Counted from the stretch's first letter, positions 10,050 through 20,238 are shown. The stretch: 64,000 nt of DNA from Leptospira sp. B5-022 (GCF_000347035.1 NZ_ANIJ01000006.1:248001-312000); one strand, 5' to 3'. Notes: generated from the sequence alone by a model not told the origin. Numbers and translations: made by a program.

Positions 10050-10065
10050 GGATAACGTATTATCC
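10050..10065. repeat. Inverted repeat after the hydrolase gene
   Basis: GGATAA-CGTA-TTATCC is a perfect 6-bp hairpin 27 bases after the hydrolase stop. It has no T-tract, so it could be a weak terminator or an operator. Confidence 0.35.
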
Positions 10066-10191
10066 ACTCACGTATGTTTAGTACGAAAAATCGCGTGACA
10101 TAAAAAAATTTCCTGGGTATTTTCAAAAAAAACTTGTACTTTTATCATACCGGAATAGTTTTCCTCCAACGTTTTGTAGTTAGGGGCGAAC

Positions 10192-10401
10192 ATGGTAAGC
10201 AGCAAATTTAAAGAGCAGATGGAAAGATACGTAAATTACAGAGGGATAGACATTATTCTACATTTAAAAGACGGTTCTATCATCGAATTGGATAAAAACA
10301 GAAGACTTGTAGGCGAAGAGATCGTCTATTTTCCACAAAAAACAAATCCAAGTAAAATTTCTCTTACCATGATCCAAAAAGCGGATCTGTTCGTCGCCTA
10401 A
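10192..10401 (+). CDS. Small conserved-looking cytoplasmic protein of unknown function
   Basis: 69 residues, basic at the N-terminus (MVSSKFKEQMERYVNYRG) with a beta-like middle (IDIILHLKDGSIIELDKNR). There is no signal peptide or membrane segment. An AGGGG lies eight bases before the ATG. A clear terminator follows, so it is a stand-alone gene. Codon use is like its neighbours. I recognise no family; the short strand-turn-strand pattern could suit a small nucleic-acid or protein-binding domain, but that is a guess. Confidence 0.6.
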   Translation: MVSSKFKEQMERYVNYRGIDIILHLKDGSIIELDKNRRLVGEEIVYFPQKTNPSKISLTMIQKADLFVA

Positions 10402-10436
10402 CCAAAGTGACGAATCCCTTCAAGATGATCAAAACG

Positions 10437-10463
10437 ACACCGGGGATACCCGGTGTTTGTTTA
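10437..10463. terminator. Rho-independent terminator between convergent small genes
   Basis: ACACCGGG-GATA-CCCGGTGT is a perfect 8-bp stem followed by TTGTTTAT on the plus strand. It lies between the convergent 69-residue gene and the PilZ-like gene. Confidence 0.8.
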
Positions 10464-10470
10464 TAAGGCC

Positions 10471-10776
10471 TTAAGCTAAGGTCTGGATCAGTTCCTCGAT
10501 CTCCTTGATCTTATCAAAATCCTTTTCCGTGTAATTCAAGAACACATCGTATTCCGCATCGGAAACACGGTCGCATTTGATCACTTTCATCGGGATATCG
10601 ATGGAACCGGAGATACTAATCGTTCCAACTTTTAGAGCCAGGTTGGTCCCAGGCTCTAAGGGGACTTCCGTTCTATGCACGATTCCTACTAGTACGTTTT
10701 CAGCAATTCTCAGCTTAGAACTTTCCAAGACCTGAAAGCCTACATTAAGTGTGGAGGGGATTCTATTATATCTCAT
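10471..10776 (-). CDS. Small PilZ-like protein
   Basis: 101 residues. The N-terminal MRYNRIPSTLNVGFQVL resembles the start of PilZ domains (R-x-x-x-R before a beta strand), and the rest reads as a six-stranded barrel followed by a short helix (FDKIKEIEELIQ). The usual second PilZ motif (D/N-x-S-x-x-G) is not clear, so binding of cyclic di-GMP is doubtful. A strong GGGAGGAAAA sits just before the ATG. Leptospira genomes carry many PilZ proteins. The alternative is an unrelated small beta-barrel protein. Confidence 0.5.
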   Translation of the reverse strand: MRYNRIPSTLNVGFQVLESSKLRIAENVLVGIVHRTEVPLEPGTNLALKVGTISISGSIDIPMKVIKCDRVSDAEYDVFLNYTEKDFDKIKEIEELIQTLA

Positions 10777-11057
10777 GGCGGTTTTCCTCCCTGTTTCTGA
10801 AAGAATATAGATTCAGTCGCTTACGTTCCGATTAAGATCCTTTTACGATCTGAAAAAATCGGTCAGAGCGGCGATTTTACTATTTAAAGCAAATTCTATA
10901 CCAGTAATCCTATATTTGGCCCCGGACAAAAAGAAAATCGTGCATTGCACTAAAATATTACGTCACTTTCTAATATAGCGAACGCGCTGCAAGATATAGC
11001 AGAGGGGGAGTGGGATCTTTTGAGGATTCCGGCTTCGGATCCTTCTGTTTTGTCGAA
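10777..11057. other. Intergenic region, mostly non-coding
   Basis: It holds the ribosome-binding site of the PilZ-like gene at its left edge and then about 250 bases with stops in every frame. Nothing recognisable is present apart from the quasi-palindrome at its right end, next to a toxin-gene relic. Confidence 0.5.
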
Positions 11058-11068
11058 GCTACTACATG
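11049..11068 (+). repeat. Intergenic copy of the 20-bp quasi-palindrome
   Basis: Reads TTTGTCGAAGCTACTACATG. It lies at the upstream edge of the PIN-toxin relic, outside any intact gene. Confidence 0.55.
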
Positions 11069-11288
11069 GCAGATCTTAGAGCCGTATCCTGAATATTCTT
11101 CTATCTTGCTAATTTATTAAGCGAATTGGAAATTTATTGCTCCGGATGAAGAGAATATTATTCGTATTGACGTATTTTCAAAAGCGGATTGGATCTTAAG
11201 CGGAGATTCCGATCTTCTGAAATTAAAACAGTTTCAGAAAATCGAAATCATTTCTCCTAGAGAATATAAACTGAAGTTTTTAGTCTGA
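11058..11288 (+). pseudogene. Decayed PIN-domain toxin gene (3' part)
   Basis: One frame ending in TGA at 11286-11288 encodes KADWILSGDSDLLKL, then KIEIISPREY. This is the classic C-terminus of PIN-family toxins (ADxIxTGDxDLL...IxIxxPxEF), in which the aspartates help bind the metal of the RNase site. Upstream in the same frame WQILEPYPEYSSIL resembles the family's E-E-Y helix, but a TAA at 11118-11120 interrupts it. The usual R-D-x-x-D-N segment before KADW is missing, and no start codon, N-terminal DTN motif or antitoxin gene is present. It is therefore a relic of a VapC-like toxin, not a working gene. Confidence 0.65.
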
Positions 11289-11297
11289 TCAAAAGCT

Positions 11298-12521
11298 TTA
11301 GTAAAGAATTCTGGTCTTGATAGAACCTGGATGTTTTTCTATTCTTTCTTTTAGCTCGTCTCCAACACTCATATTGATTACCATGGAGAGGTAGCCGATT
11401 TCCGCACTGGTTCCTAAATGTTGGGAACTGATATTTGCTCCGATCTCCGAAACCATACTGTTGATATCCTTCAAGAATCCAGGTTGATTTTTGTGAACAT
11501 TTAGAATTCTATACATTCCCTGAGGGATCGGATTCAATTCAAGATTCGGGAAATTGACCGCAAAAGTAGTGGAACCATTGTTTACAAACTTCAAAAGTTT
11601 AGAAGCAACTTCCGTTCCAATATTCCTCTGAGCCTCTTCCGTAGAACCTCCGATATGAGGGGTCAATATTACATTTTGCAGATTTTGTAAAGGAGTGATG
11701 AATGGGTCGCTATTGGATTCGGGCTCTTGTGGAAAAACATCCACTCCGGCGCCAGCGATATGGCCTGACTGGATCGCCTCAGCCAAAGCTTCCAGATCCA
11801 CAACCTTTCCTCTGGAAAGATTGATGATATAAGCTCCTTTTTTTGTTGCCTTGATTTCCTTCGCTGCATATAAATTCATCGTTTCGGGAAGTTCAGGAAC
11901 ATGGAAGGTAACAAAATCGGAAACGGAAAGGAGTTCTTCATAAGAATTTAGAGGGGTAGCATTTCCCAAAGGAAGAACAGTTTGTGTATCGTAATAGACC
12001 ACTTTTAGACCCATTGCTTCTGCGAGCACAGAGACTTGGCTACCGATATGACCGTAGCCTACGATCCCCAGGGTCTTTCCACGGACCTCAAAACAGTTCT
12101 TAGAAATTTTATTCCAGATACCTGCGTGAGTATTTCGAATATGGTCGGGAACCCTTCTCGCTAACATTACGATTTCTGCAATTACAAGCTCCGCAACGGA
12201 TCGGGTATTAGAATAAGGTGCGTTGAAAACTGGAATTCCTTTCTTCTCCGCTTCCGCCAAATCCACTTGGTTTGTCCCGATACAGAAACAACCCACGGTC
12301 AGAAGTCGTTTCGCCTTAGCTAAAACTGGCGCGGTTAGATTGGTTTTACTTCGGATCCCCAGAACATGAATGTTCTCGATTTCTTTCGAAAGTTCGTCTT
12401 CGCCCAGAGCTTGGGGGAGAAGGCGGACATTAAAACCGTCTTTTTGAAAGAGTTGGAATGCGTCTTGGTGAACATTCTCTAAAAGGAGGACGTTTATCTT
12501 TTCTTTCGGGTAGGAAATCAT
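11298..12521 (-). CDS. serA: D-3-phosphoglycerate dehydrogenase
   Basis: 407 residues, the size of the E. coli type. It oxidises 3-phosphoglycerate with NAD+ in the first step of serine synthesis. The NAD-binding motif GIVGYGHIGSQ is near residue 153. The catalytic arginine is in INLSRGKVVD, the glutamate in VDVFPQEP and the histidine in LTPHIGGSTEEAQ. A C-terminal ACT domain (about 335-407, MYRILNVHKNQPGFLKDIN) is the usual site of serine feedback. No Shine-Dalgarno sequence is visible; a perfect inverted repeat ends one base before the start codon. The gene stands alone, divergent from a lipoprotein gene. Confidence 0.94.
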   Translation of the reverse strand: MISYPKEKINVLLLENVHQDAFQLFQKDGFNVRLLPQALGEDELSKEIENIHVLGIRSKTNLTAPVLAKAKRLLTVGCFCIGTNQVDLAEAEKKGIPVFNAPYSNTRSVAELVIAEIVMLARRVPDHIRNTHAGIWNKISKNCFEVRGKTLGIVGYGHIGSQVSVLAEAMGLKVVYYDTQTVLPLGNATPLNSYEELLSVSDFVTFHVPELPETMNLYAAKEIKATKKGAYIINLSRGKVVDLEALAEAIQSGHIAGAGVDVFPQEPESNSDPFITPLQNLQNVILTPHIGGSTEEAQRNIGTEVASKLLKFVNNGSTTFAVNFPNLELNPIPQGMYRILNVHKNQPGFLKDINSMVSEIGANISSQHLGTSAEIGYLSMVINMSVGDELKERIEKHPGSIKTRILY

Positions 12522-12522
12522 A

Positions 12523-12540
12523 GTTCTATTGCCATAGAAC
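12523..12540. promoter_or_regulatory. Inverted repeat immediately upstream of serA
   Basis: GTTCTAT-TGCC-ATAGAAC is a perfect 7-bp inverted repeat beginning two bases from the serA start codon (minus strand) and 95 bases from the divergent lipoprotein gene. Its place suits an operator or a hairpin controlling initiation. Confidence 0.45.
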
Positions 12541-12634
12541 GTATCCTTGGCTTCTCTGAAAACGGATTTTTTACTTCACCTTTGGGGGATCGTGAGAAGA
12601 ATGGAATGGAAACCCACCCGGAGACCAATTTTTA

Positions 12635-13180
12635 ATGATCCGTAGCAATTTCTCTTTTTTACAAGTTTCTTCCATCATCGTATTTTTTGCCGTTGTTCTG
12701 AATTCCTGCTCCGCTCGGGTCCAAGTCCTTCCGGAACCGGTGGTCGAGCAGACTCTTTTCAGAAGTGGTCCCGTCTGCCCGGGAGCAATTTTTTGCAGCG
12801 TGGGAAAACCCGGTTCTTTGAATTTTAAAGGGATCTTGGTGAATAAGACGGGAGAGAAACCGATCTTCTTGGAATATTATATGAGCTCTTTTGAGGAAAG
12901 TTTTCCGATCGGGATCTCTGTGAAGTTGGACCAAACATGGCATAATCTCAGAAAAACTTCTACCGATTACGGGGATACGGTTCGTGTAGTGTCCATTCTT
13001 CCTACTGATGTGGCCGACAAATTGCTCTCTGCAAAAGAAATTCAATTCAGCTTCTCTTCTCGGGAGAATACAAGCACATATACTTTAAGTTCTTCCAATA
13101 CGGAAAGTTTGAAATCCTTATTGAAGGACCTAAAGGAAAAGTTGGATACACAGGCGAAATTAACGATCACAAATCATTAA
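12635..13180 (+). CDS. Lipoprotein of unknown function
   Basis: 181 residues. The signal peptide (hydrophobic residues about 8-22) ends in LNSC with Cys25 as the lipidation site, a good spirochaetal lipobox. The mature part has a CPGAIFC pair (probable disulfide) and then a predicted all-beta domain with strands such as NFKGILVNKTG and PIFLEYYMSS. The last 40 residues are a charged amphipathic helix (SLKSLLKDLKEKLDTQ). I recognise no family. It is divergent from serA and convergent with lysS. Confidence 0.75.
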   Translation: MIRSNFSFLQVSSIIVFFAVVLNSCSARVQVLPEPVVEQTLFRSGPVCPGAIFCSVGKPGSLNFKGILVNKTGEKPIFLEYYMSSFEESFPIGISVKLDQTWHNLRKTSTDYGDTVRVVSILPTDVADKLLSAKEIQFSFSSRENTSTYTLSSSNTESLKSLLKDLKEKLDTQAKLTITNH

Positions 13181-13282
13181 GATCTATCACCCGAAAATAG
13201 CTTGGGTGAATAATCCTCCAAGCAGGAATAGGGATCGTTCAGCCTGAGAAAGTTATATTCGGGCTTTGGGATGGAGGATATT

Positions 13283-14782
<1,500 letters not shown>

Positions 14783-14783
14783 T

Positions 14784-15419
14784 CTAATTTCCTAATAGTA
14801 TCAGATATAAATGTTTCGAGAGTCTTCCTAGGATGGATTCCAGGCTTTTCGGTTTTGTAAACCAATCCCAGGATCCGATCCCTTCACTCACTTTGGAGAC
14901 CGCGATATAAATTCCCGCCGGTTCCAACACGTTCCTATATAATTTTAACAAGGTTGCGGAATCGTATTCTTTTCCTATCAAAAGAAAAGTTTTCCACTGA
15001 CGATCCAATGCGATCTTTAACAGAGTTTTAGGGAATTCCTGAGGACCTGCGTCTACGGTATAAACTAAGATCTTTGTCTCTTCTACCCCCAAGGAAACCA
15101 GATAAGTTTGCAGAGAAGCAGTAGGATCTCCTACTAACCCCAAATCGGAATCTTGGTTGGGAGGAGAATGAAGGATCAGGATCACAGGAGCCAAGCCCTT
15201 CTTCCATAAGGCAGCCGCTTGTTTGAATTTATCTTTTTTACCGGTTTCTATGGCTTCTAAAATAATTGCGTCCGATTTTTTGGGATCCGCTTTTGAAATT
15301 AAAAGAAAAGGAGCGGAGAAGAACAAGATCAGAAAAAGGATCAATAATCCGAAAAAGCCGTAAGAAACAAGTTTGGCTTTGTCTAAGAAATCTTTAACGG
15401 AGAGAGCACCCGATGTCAT
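14784..15419 (-). CDS. Membrane-anchored DUF218-like (YdcF/ElyC family) protein
   Basis: 211 residues. A single membrane segment (about 20-42, [19 protein letters not shown]) is followed by an extracytoplasmic domain with [14 protein letters not shown], then [18 protein letters not shown] and [12 protein letters not shown]. That order matches the DUF218 domain of SanA, ElyC and YdcF, which act in envelope maintenance or lipid carrier metabolism by unknown chemistry. The N-terminal motif is degenerate relative to the usual DxxIVLGxG, so catalytic function is uncertain. It lies one base upstream of lysS and downstream of tRNA-Leu on the same strand. Confidence 0.6.
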   Translation of the reverse strand: MTSGALSVKDFLDKAKLVSYGFFGLLILFLILFFSAPFLLISKADPKKSDAIILEAIETGKKDKFKQAAALWKKGLAPVILILHSPPNQDSDLGLVGDPTASLQTYLVSLGVEETKILVYTVDAGPQEFPKTLLKIALDRQWKTFLLIGKEYDSATLLKLYRNVLEPAGIYIAVSKVSEGIGSWDWFTKPKSLESILGRLSKHLYLILLGN

Positions 15420-15474
15420 AATTTTACCGAGGGTTGGTTTTTCGAAATGGAGGAATGTGAGCCAGGTAGGACGA

Positions 15475-15559
<85 letters not shown>

Positions 15560-15621
15560 TCGCGATTGACAGGATGGGTGAGGAGGCTCCGGTGTCAAGG
15601 AAATTCAAACTGGACTAGGGA

Positions 15622-16293
15622 TCAGACCAGTTCGTACTTTTTTTTCTGTTTTTTATCTTCTGGATCCAGGATGAATCTTTCCGGATGGAACACTATATTC
15701 CAATATCTCTTGGAATAAGCTATGACTCCAATACTTAAGATCAAAACCAAAACGTAACCTGAATATTCCGGATGTTGAAAGAAATGATTTTCTGGTAATG
15801 TGGGACCGATGAGAGGTAAGGTCATATACCATAAGACTGCGGCCGCAACAAGACCCACTCCAATCTTACCCCACCAATTCGGTTTTCCTTGGATCCCTCT
15901 TTTTAAATATAGGAATCCACCCAACCAAACTCCTAAAATTTCTCTCAGGATGTAAATGATAAGTATCCATAGAGGAAACTGATAATAATGAACGATGACC
16001 GAAAGTCCGCCGATCGTAACGAACTTATCACAGATCGGATCCAGATATTTTCCCAAGACGGATTCTTGGGAGAGTAGGCGGGCAAGAAACCCGTCTAGAA
16101 AATCTGTGAGTACTGCGAGAATACAGGTCCCAATTGCTAAAAATAAATATTCGCTATTTCGAGGAGACTCGATATGTTTTCGGGTGAATTGAATAAAAAA
16201 AGGAAGTAGTAAAACTCTGGAGACTGATAAAAAATTAGAAAGAGTAAATACTCTCTCTTCGAGTAGATCCTTTGGTCTTTTTTCGTGAAGCAT
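15622..16293 (-). CDS. CDP-alcohol phosphatidyltransferase (PgsA-like)
   Basis: 223 residues with about five membrane segments. The family motif D-x2-D-G-x2-A-R-x8-G-x3-D-x3-D is complete in DFLDGFLARLLSQES followed by VLGKYLDPICDK (about 72-98). These inner-membrane enzymes transfer a phosphatidyl group from CDP-diacylglycerol to an alcohol. The short N-terminal LSNFLSVSRVLLLPFF is typical of phosphatidylglycerophosphate synthase, the most likely role, but the acceptor (glycerol phosphate, inositol or another alcohol) is not settled by sequence. It lies between the tRNA-Leu and tRNA-Asp genes. Confidence 0.85.
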   Translation of the reverse strand: MLHEKRPKDLLEERVFTLSNFLSVSRVLLLPFFIQFTRKHIESPRNSEYLFLAIGTCILAVLTDFLDGFLARLLSQESVLGKYLDPICDKFVTIGGLSVIVHYYQFPLWILIIYILREILGVWLGGFLYLKRGIQGKPNWWGKIGVGLVAAAVLWYMTLPLIGPTLPENHFFQHPEYSGYVLVLILSIGVIAYSKRYWNIVFHPERFILDPEDKKQKKKYELV

Positions 16294-16420
16294 TTAATAA
16301 AGCCGTAAGTCGGAAAAACTCCGCTATTGGAAAGCCTATGGAAGGGACTTAAAAATTCATCCCTTTTTCAGATAAACGAATTGACCCCCAGGCTCACTCA
16401 GAAATTATGTTCTTCATAAA

Positions 16421-16477
<57 letters not shown>

Positions 16478-16495
<18 letters not shown>

Positions 16496-16674
16496 GAATT
16501 TCCCCTTTATTCTATAACTTGACTCGAAGCTTTTGCGGGATAGCAATTGTAGCGACCCATAGGGAGCGTAAACAATTGCGACGCGAGACAGGATGTCGAA
16601 GCGAGCGCAAAAGACGCCGTGGAGCCAAGTTTGCCAGGAAGGCAAACTGCGTAACGGCGAGTCCCGTCAGCTCC
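16478..16674 (+). repeat. Exact duplication of the tRNA-Asp 3' end flanking a 163-bp structured segment
   Basis: CGAGTCCCGTCAGCTCC occurs at 16478-16494 inside the tRNA and again at 16658-16674. The bases between hold nested inverted repeats. The geometry resembles attachment sites left by integration at a tRNA 3' end, but the segment contains no gene. Confidence 0.6.
16530..16647. repeat. Structured intergenic element downstream of tRNA-Asp
   Basis: CTTTTGCG (16530-16537) pairs with CGCAAAAG (16606-16613). Within it GCAATTGT (16543-16550) pairs with ACAATTGC (16572-16579), and GACA-GGA-TGTC (16587-16597) forms a small hairpin. It is followed by GTTTGCC-AGGAA-GGCAAAC (16629-16647). The gene-free stretch 16496-16824 otherwise holds only short hairpins (for example GCGATC-GAA-GATCGC at about 16742) and no coding sequence. 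Confidence 0.55.
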
Positions 16675-16824
16675 CGTACGTGAAATTTCGTGAGAAATTT
16701 CCAAACTCCAAATTCACACTTACTGAAGACCAACCTCATAAAGCGATCGAAGATCGCGCTGAAGCTAGGCCCGAAGGTCGCAAATAATCACAGAAAAAAT
16801 AAAAACAACTGACTCTCTTTGGTC

Positions 16825-17844
16825 TTAAATAAACTCTTCCGAGTCTTTTTTAATTATAATTTCTCCGATCTCTTCCAAATCACGCAATGCGGTAAGAATG
16901 CTGTTTCTTGCGTCAGTGATCTCTTTTAGGGTCACTTTTCCTCGGATATCCATACTTTCCAAAATATCGTTGGCTCGATTTTTTGACATTGCTTCGAAGA
17001 AATGAGACTTGATCTGGTCGGAAGCTCCTCTGAGTGCGATCGCGATCAGATCGTCGTCTCCTATCCGGTTGATGATTAACCTCATTTCCTTGGAGTTGAG
17101 TAGAAGTACATCTTCGAAAGTGTATAACTTCTCCCGGACCTGAGAAGCGAGTTCGGGAGACTGCTCTTCCAGTTCTTTAAGGATGGTCTCTTCTAAAGAT
17201 TTATCCATATGATTCAGAATATTGGCGAGAGCTTCCGCTCCTCCTGCTTCGCTGAATTCGGATTTGTCTCTTTGTTCGTACTTTTTCTTCAGGACTTTTG
17301 CGATCTGACGGATCGCATCCGGATGGGTTTTAGTAGTATTTGCAAGCCTAAGAGCGACCTTACTCTGGAGTTCTTTAGGTAAAAACTTAAGTGTTTCTGC
17401 GGCTTTTTTGGGATGTAAAAATGCAAGTGTGACTGCGATCGTTTGTGTATGTTCCGGAGCGAGAAGGTGAGCGAGCGTCTGGGGTTCTGCATCGTTTAAG
17501 AAGGAAAAATCTTCCTCTGTGTCCTTTCTATCCAGTTTTCCTAATATGTTTTCGGATTTTTCTTTACCTAAGGACTTTTGCAATAATTCTCTGGCAGTTT
17601 CGATCCCGCCTCTGGATTCTGCCGCAAGATCTTTTAAGGAACCTTGAAAATCTAAGAGAACTTCTTCTTTTTCGGACTTGCTGATCGTTTTGATCTTTGC
17701 CATTTCCTGGACGATCTCTTCAATTAATTTTTCATCCAGTTGGGCTAATGCTTTGGCGGCCGCCTCCTTGTCTAAGGACAGAAGTAGCATCGCAGCTTTT
17801 TTTACTTTTAGGTCTCTTGTTTTAAGATTGGAATCTTGATCCAC
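16825..17844 (-). CDS. fliG: Flagellar motor switch protein FliG
   Basis: 339 residues, the normal FliG length. FliG sits at the MS-ring/C-ring interface and carries the charged residues that meet the stator. The N-terminal domain starts with KKAAMLLLSLDKEAAAKAL (about 14-32), and a middle domain includes LAHLLAPEHTQTIAVTLAFL. The C-terminal torque helix region has LRGASDQIKSHFFEAMSKNR, with the conserved charged residues of this helix visible. It begins 22 bases after pdhC on the same strand, so it may be the last gene of the pdh transcript. Leptospira encode more than one FliG, and which paralogue this is cannot be told here. Confidence 0.95.
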   Translation of the reverse strand: MDQDSNLKTRDLKVKKAAMLLLSLDKEAAAKALAQLDEKLIEEIVQEMAKIKTISKSEKEEVLLDFQGSLKDLAAESRGGIETARELLQKSLGKEKSENILGKLDRKDTEEDFSFLNDAEPQTLAHLLAPEHTQTIAVTLAFLHPKKAAETLKFLPKELQSKVALRLANTTKTHPDAIRQIAKVLKKKYEQRDKSEFSEAGGAEALANILNHMDKSLEETILKELEEQSPELASQVREKLYTFEDVLLLNSKEMRLIINRIGDDDLIAIALRGASDQIKSHFFEAMSKNRANDILESMDIRGKVTLKEITDARNSILTALRDLEEIGEIIIKKDSEEFI

Positions 17845-17866
17845 TGCTTCTTAGCCCACAAAGAAA

Positions 17867-19219
17867 TCAGGCAAGTAACCGAAGAGGATGTTCCAGAAAA
17901 TTCCGAAACACTTCCAACCAACCGGCTCCCACCGCACCGTCTACCACTCTATGATCGCAGGAAAGGCAGACTGAAAGAGTTTTTCCGGGGACAATGTTTC
18001 CGTTTTTGATTACCGGTTTGGATACCACGTTTCCAACTGCGAGGATTGCTGCCTCAGGTTCGTTGATTACCGCCGCAAACCGATTCACTCCGAACATTCC
18101 TAAATTGGAAACAGTAAAGGTTCCGTCCGAAAACTCTTCCGGTTTGAGTTTTCGTTCCCTTGCACGGGAAGCAAGCTCTTTTACCGTTCTTCCGATTTCC
18201 AATACCGACCTTTTGTCTGCGTTTCTCACGTAAGGAGTGATGAGCCCTCCTTCGATAGAAACCGCAACTCCCACATCCACTCTTCCGTGTTTTAAGATAT
18301 GATCTTCTCTCCAGGAGGAATTTACTTCCGGAACTTTTAAGAGAGCAAGTGCAGAAGCTTTTATGATAAAGTCGTTTATGCTAACTTTGATCTCTTCTCC
18401 CGATTGTATTAAGTCGGAGTTAAAATTTTCTCTCAATTGTACGAGTGCGTCGGCATCAATTTCCATATCCAAATAGAAATGAGGTTGGTGCGTTTTAGAA
18501 TGGACTAAGCGAGAAGCGATCGTCTTTCTCATTCCGGAGATAGGAAGTTTCTCTTCTTGTAATATTTCTCCGGTAAATGGAGAAGTTACACTCTTTGTGA
18601 ATGCAGAGATCCCGTTTTCAATATCCCGTTTGATAATCCGTCCATCCGGCCCTGTCCCTCTGATCTTGGAAAGATCGATCCCGCTTTCCTCAGCCATTCG
18701 TTTCGCTAGAGGAGAAGCCTTTATTCTTCCTTCTAATGCAGAAGGAGAAAGTCCCCTGGAGATTGGACTTTCCTTAGGAGAAGGAGCTTCTTCTTCCAGT
18801 TCGGACTCGGAAATCGTCGAAGAACCTACATTTTCCTGTTTTTTCGGCGCTGGACTTGGAGAAGGCGAGCTAGAGCTGGCTTGCACAGGCTCGGATGCAG
18901 GGGGCGGAGTGGCCGGGGTAGAAGTCCCGGAGGCGGCTGATCTGGATTTTGCCTCCGAAAGTAGGGAAGTGATATCTTCACCCGCTTTTCCAATGATAGC
19001 GACAGGGGCACCGACCGGGAGTTTGGCGCCTTCCTGGGCTAAAATTTCCAAAATTACCCCGGAATCGAACGCTTCCATTTCCATGACCGCTTTATCGGTT
19101 TCCACCTCGGCTAATATTTCCCCCGGAGCGACGGAATCCCCCTTCTTCTTTAGCCATTTTACCAAAACACCTTCCGACATGGTCGGGGATAGCTGGGTCA
19201 TTTCGGAAATTTTTGCCAT
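17867..19219 (-). CDS. pdhC: Pyruvate dehydrogenase E2, dihydrolipoamide acetyltransferase
   Basis: 450 residues. It takes the acetyl group from E1 on a lipoyl arm and passes it to CoA. One lipoyl domain is at 1-78, with the lipoylated lysine in VETDKAVMEME. A Pro/Ala/Ser-rich linker (about 95-150) is followed by the peripheral-subunit-binding domain (SPLAKRMAEESGIDLSKIRG). The catalytic domain follows, with the HxxxDG motif in SCDHRVVDGAVGAG near the C-terminus. One lipoyl domain is typical of Gram-positive and mitochondrial-type complexes. It lies 44 bases after pdhB; E3 is not in the window. Confidence 0.94.
   Translation of the reverse strand: MAKISEMTQLSPTMSEGVLVKWLKKKGDSVAPGEILAEVETDKAVMEMEAFDSGVILEILAQEGAKLPVGAPVAIIGKAGEDITSLLSEAKSRSAASGTSTPATPPPASEPVQASSSSPSPSPAPKKQENVGSSTISESELEEEAPSPKESPISRGLSPSALEGRIKASPLAKRMAEESGIDLSKIRGTGPDGRIIKRDIENGISAFTKSVTSPFTGEILQEEKLPISGMRKTIASRLVHSKTHQPHFYLDMEIDADALVQLRENFNSDLIQSGEEIKVSINDFIIKASALALLKVPEVNSSWREDHILKHGRVDVGVAVSIEGGLITPYVRNADKRSVLEIGRTVKELASRARERKLKPEEFSDGTFTVSNLGMFGVNRFAAVINEPEAAILAVGNVVSKPVIKNGNIVPGKTLSVCLSCDHRVVDGAVGAGWLEVFRNFLEHPLRLLA
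18814..18833 (+). repeat. Weak copy of the 20-bp intragenic quasi-palindrome
   Basis: Reads ATCGTCGAAGAACCTACATT, on the strand opposite to pdhC coding. The core GTCGAAG..CCTACA is intact. It lies in the linker-coding part of the gene. Confidence 0.4.
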
Positions 19220-19263
19220 TTATTTTTCCTATTTATAATATAATAATATACGAATATTATGAT

Positions 19264-20238
19264 TTACTTAATCATTTCTCTGACTTTTTTGATAATTTTC
19301 TCTTCACTCGGGAGGGAGGATTTTTCCAGGTTGGCCGCATAAGGCATTGGTACGTCTTCCTGAGTGATCCGTTCGATCGGAGAATCCAGATAATCGAACG
19401 CTTCTTTTTGGATAAGATACGCCACTTGCGCGCCGAATCCCGCCACATTCCAACCTTCTTCCACTATGAGAGCCTTGTTTGTTTTTCTAACAGAAGCTAG
19501 AATTCCTTCCTCGTCCAAAGGTCTTATACTTCTTAGATCCAAAACTTCGACGGAAATTCCTTCTTTTGCCAGTTTTTCCGCCGCAGGAAGGACGTACATG
19601 AGTGCTCTGGACCAACTGATGATCGTAAGTTGTGTTCCTTCTCTTTTGATATCCGATTTTCCCATCGGTATCAAGAATTCTCCTTCCGGCACTTCTCCTT
19701 TGGAACCGTACAATACCTCGCTTTCTATAAAGATAGTCGGGTTATTGTCTCGGATGGAAGTTTTTAGTAGGCCGTACGCATCCGAAGGAGTGTAGGGGGC
19801 GAGGACTTTAAGTCCTGGGATATGTGCATACCAACTCTCGAAGGATTGGGAATGTTGAGCGGCAAGTCTTCCACCCGCACCTCCGGCTCCTCTGAAAACG
19901 ATCGGGATCGGAAATTGCCCCGCACTCATATAATTCATTTTGGCAGCGGAGTTGATGATCTGATCGATTGCAACTAGAGAGAAGTTCCAGGTCATAAATT
20001 CTATGATAGGCCTAAGTCCTACCATAGCGGCTCCTATTCCGACTCCTGCAAAACCGTTCTCGGAAATTGGAGTGTCTATCACTCTTCTTTCCCCGAACTT
20101 AGCGAGCATACCTTGGGAAACTTTATAGGCTCCTTCGTAATGTCCTACTTCTTCTCCCATGAGAAAGATATTCGGATCCTTCTCCATTTCTTCCGTCATG
20201 GCTCGATTGAGGGCTTCTCTATAAGTCAGTACTGCCAT
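19264..20238 (-). CDS. pdhB: Pyruvate dehydrogenase E1 component, beta subunit
   Basis: 324 residues. With E1 alpha it decarboxylates pyruvate using thiamine diphosphate. The N-terminus AVLTYREALNRAMTEEME and the segment FLMGEEVGHYEGAYKVSQGM match E1 beta, including the glutamate that activates the cofactor. The C-terminal transketolase domain includes LIVEEGWNVAGFGAQVA. An upstream in-frame ATG at 20274 exists, but the ATG at 20238 overlaps the pdhA stop as TAATG and gives the family N-terminus. Confidence 0.95.
   Translation of the reverse strand: MAVLTYREALNRAMTEEMEKDPNIFLMGEEVGHYEGAYKVSQGMLAKFGERRVIDTPISENGFAGVGIGAAMVGLRPIIEFMTWNFSLVAIDQIINSAAKMNYMSAGQFPIPIVFRGAGGAGGRLAAQHSQSFESWYAHIPGLKVLAPYTPSDAYGLLKTSIRDNNPTIFIESEVLYGSKGEVPEGEFLIPMGKSDIKREGTQLTIISWSRALMYVLPAAEKLAKEGISVEVLDLRSIRPLDEEGILASVRKTNKALIVEEGWNVAGFGAQVAYLIQKEAFDYLDSPIERITQEDVPMPYAANLEKSSLPSEEKIIKKVREMIK

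Noticed and set aside
16658..16680. Second tRNA gene at the duplicated 3' end
   Set aside because: Only the T-arm and acceptor 3' half are present. No D-arm, anticodon stem or 5' acceptor strand can be folded upstream.
18597..19238. 213-residue frame opposite pdhC
   Set aside because: It mirrors the Ala/Pro/Ser-rich linker of E2 in antisense; the low-complexity composition explains the long open frame.
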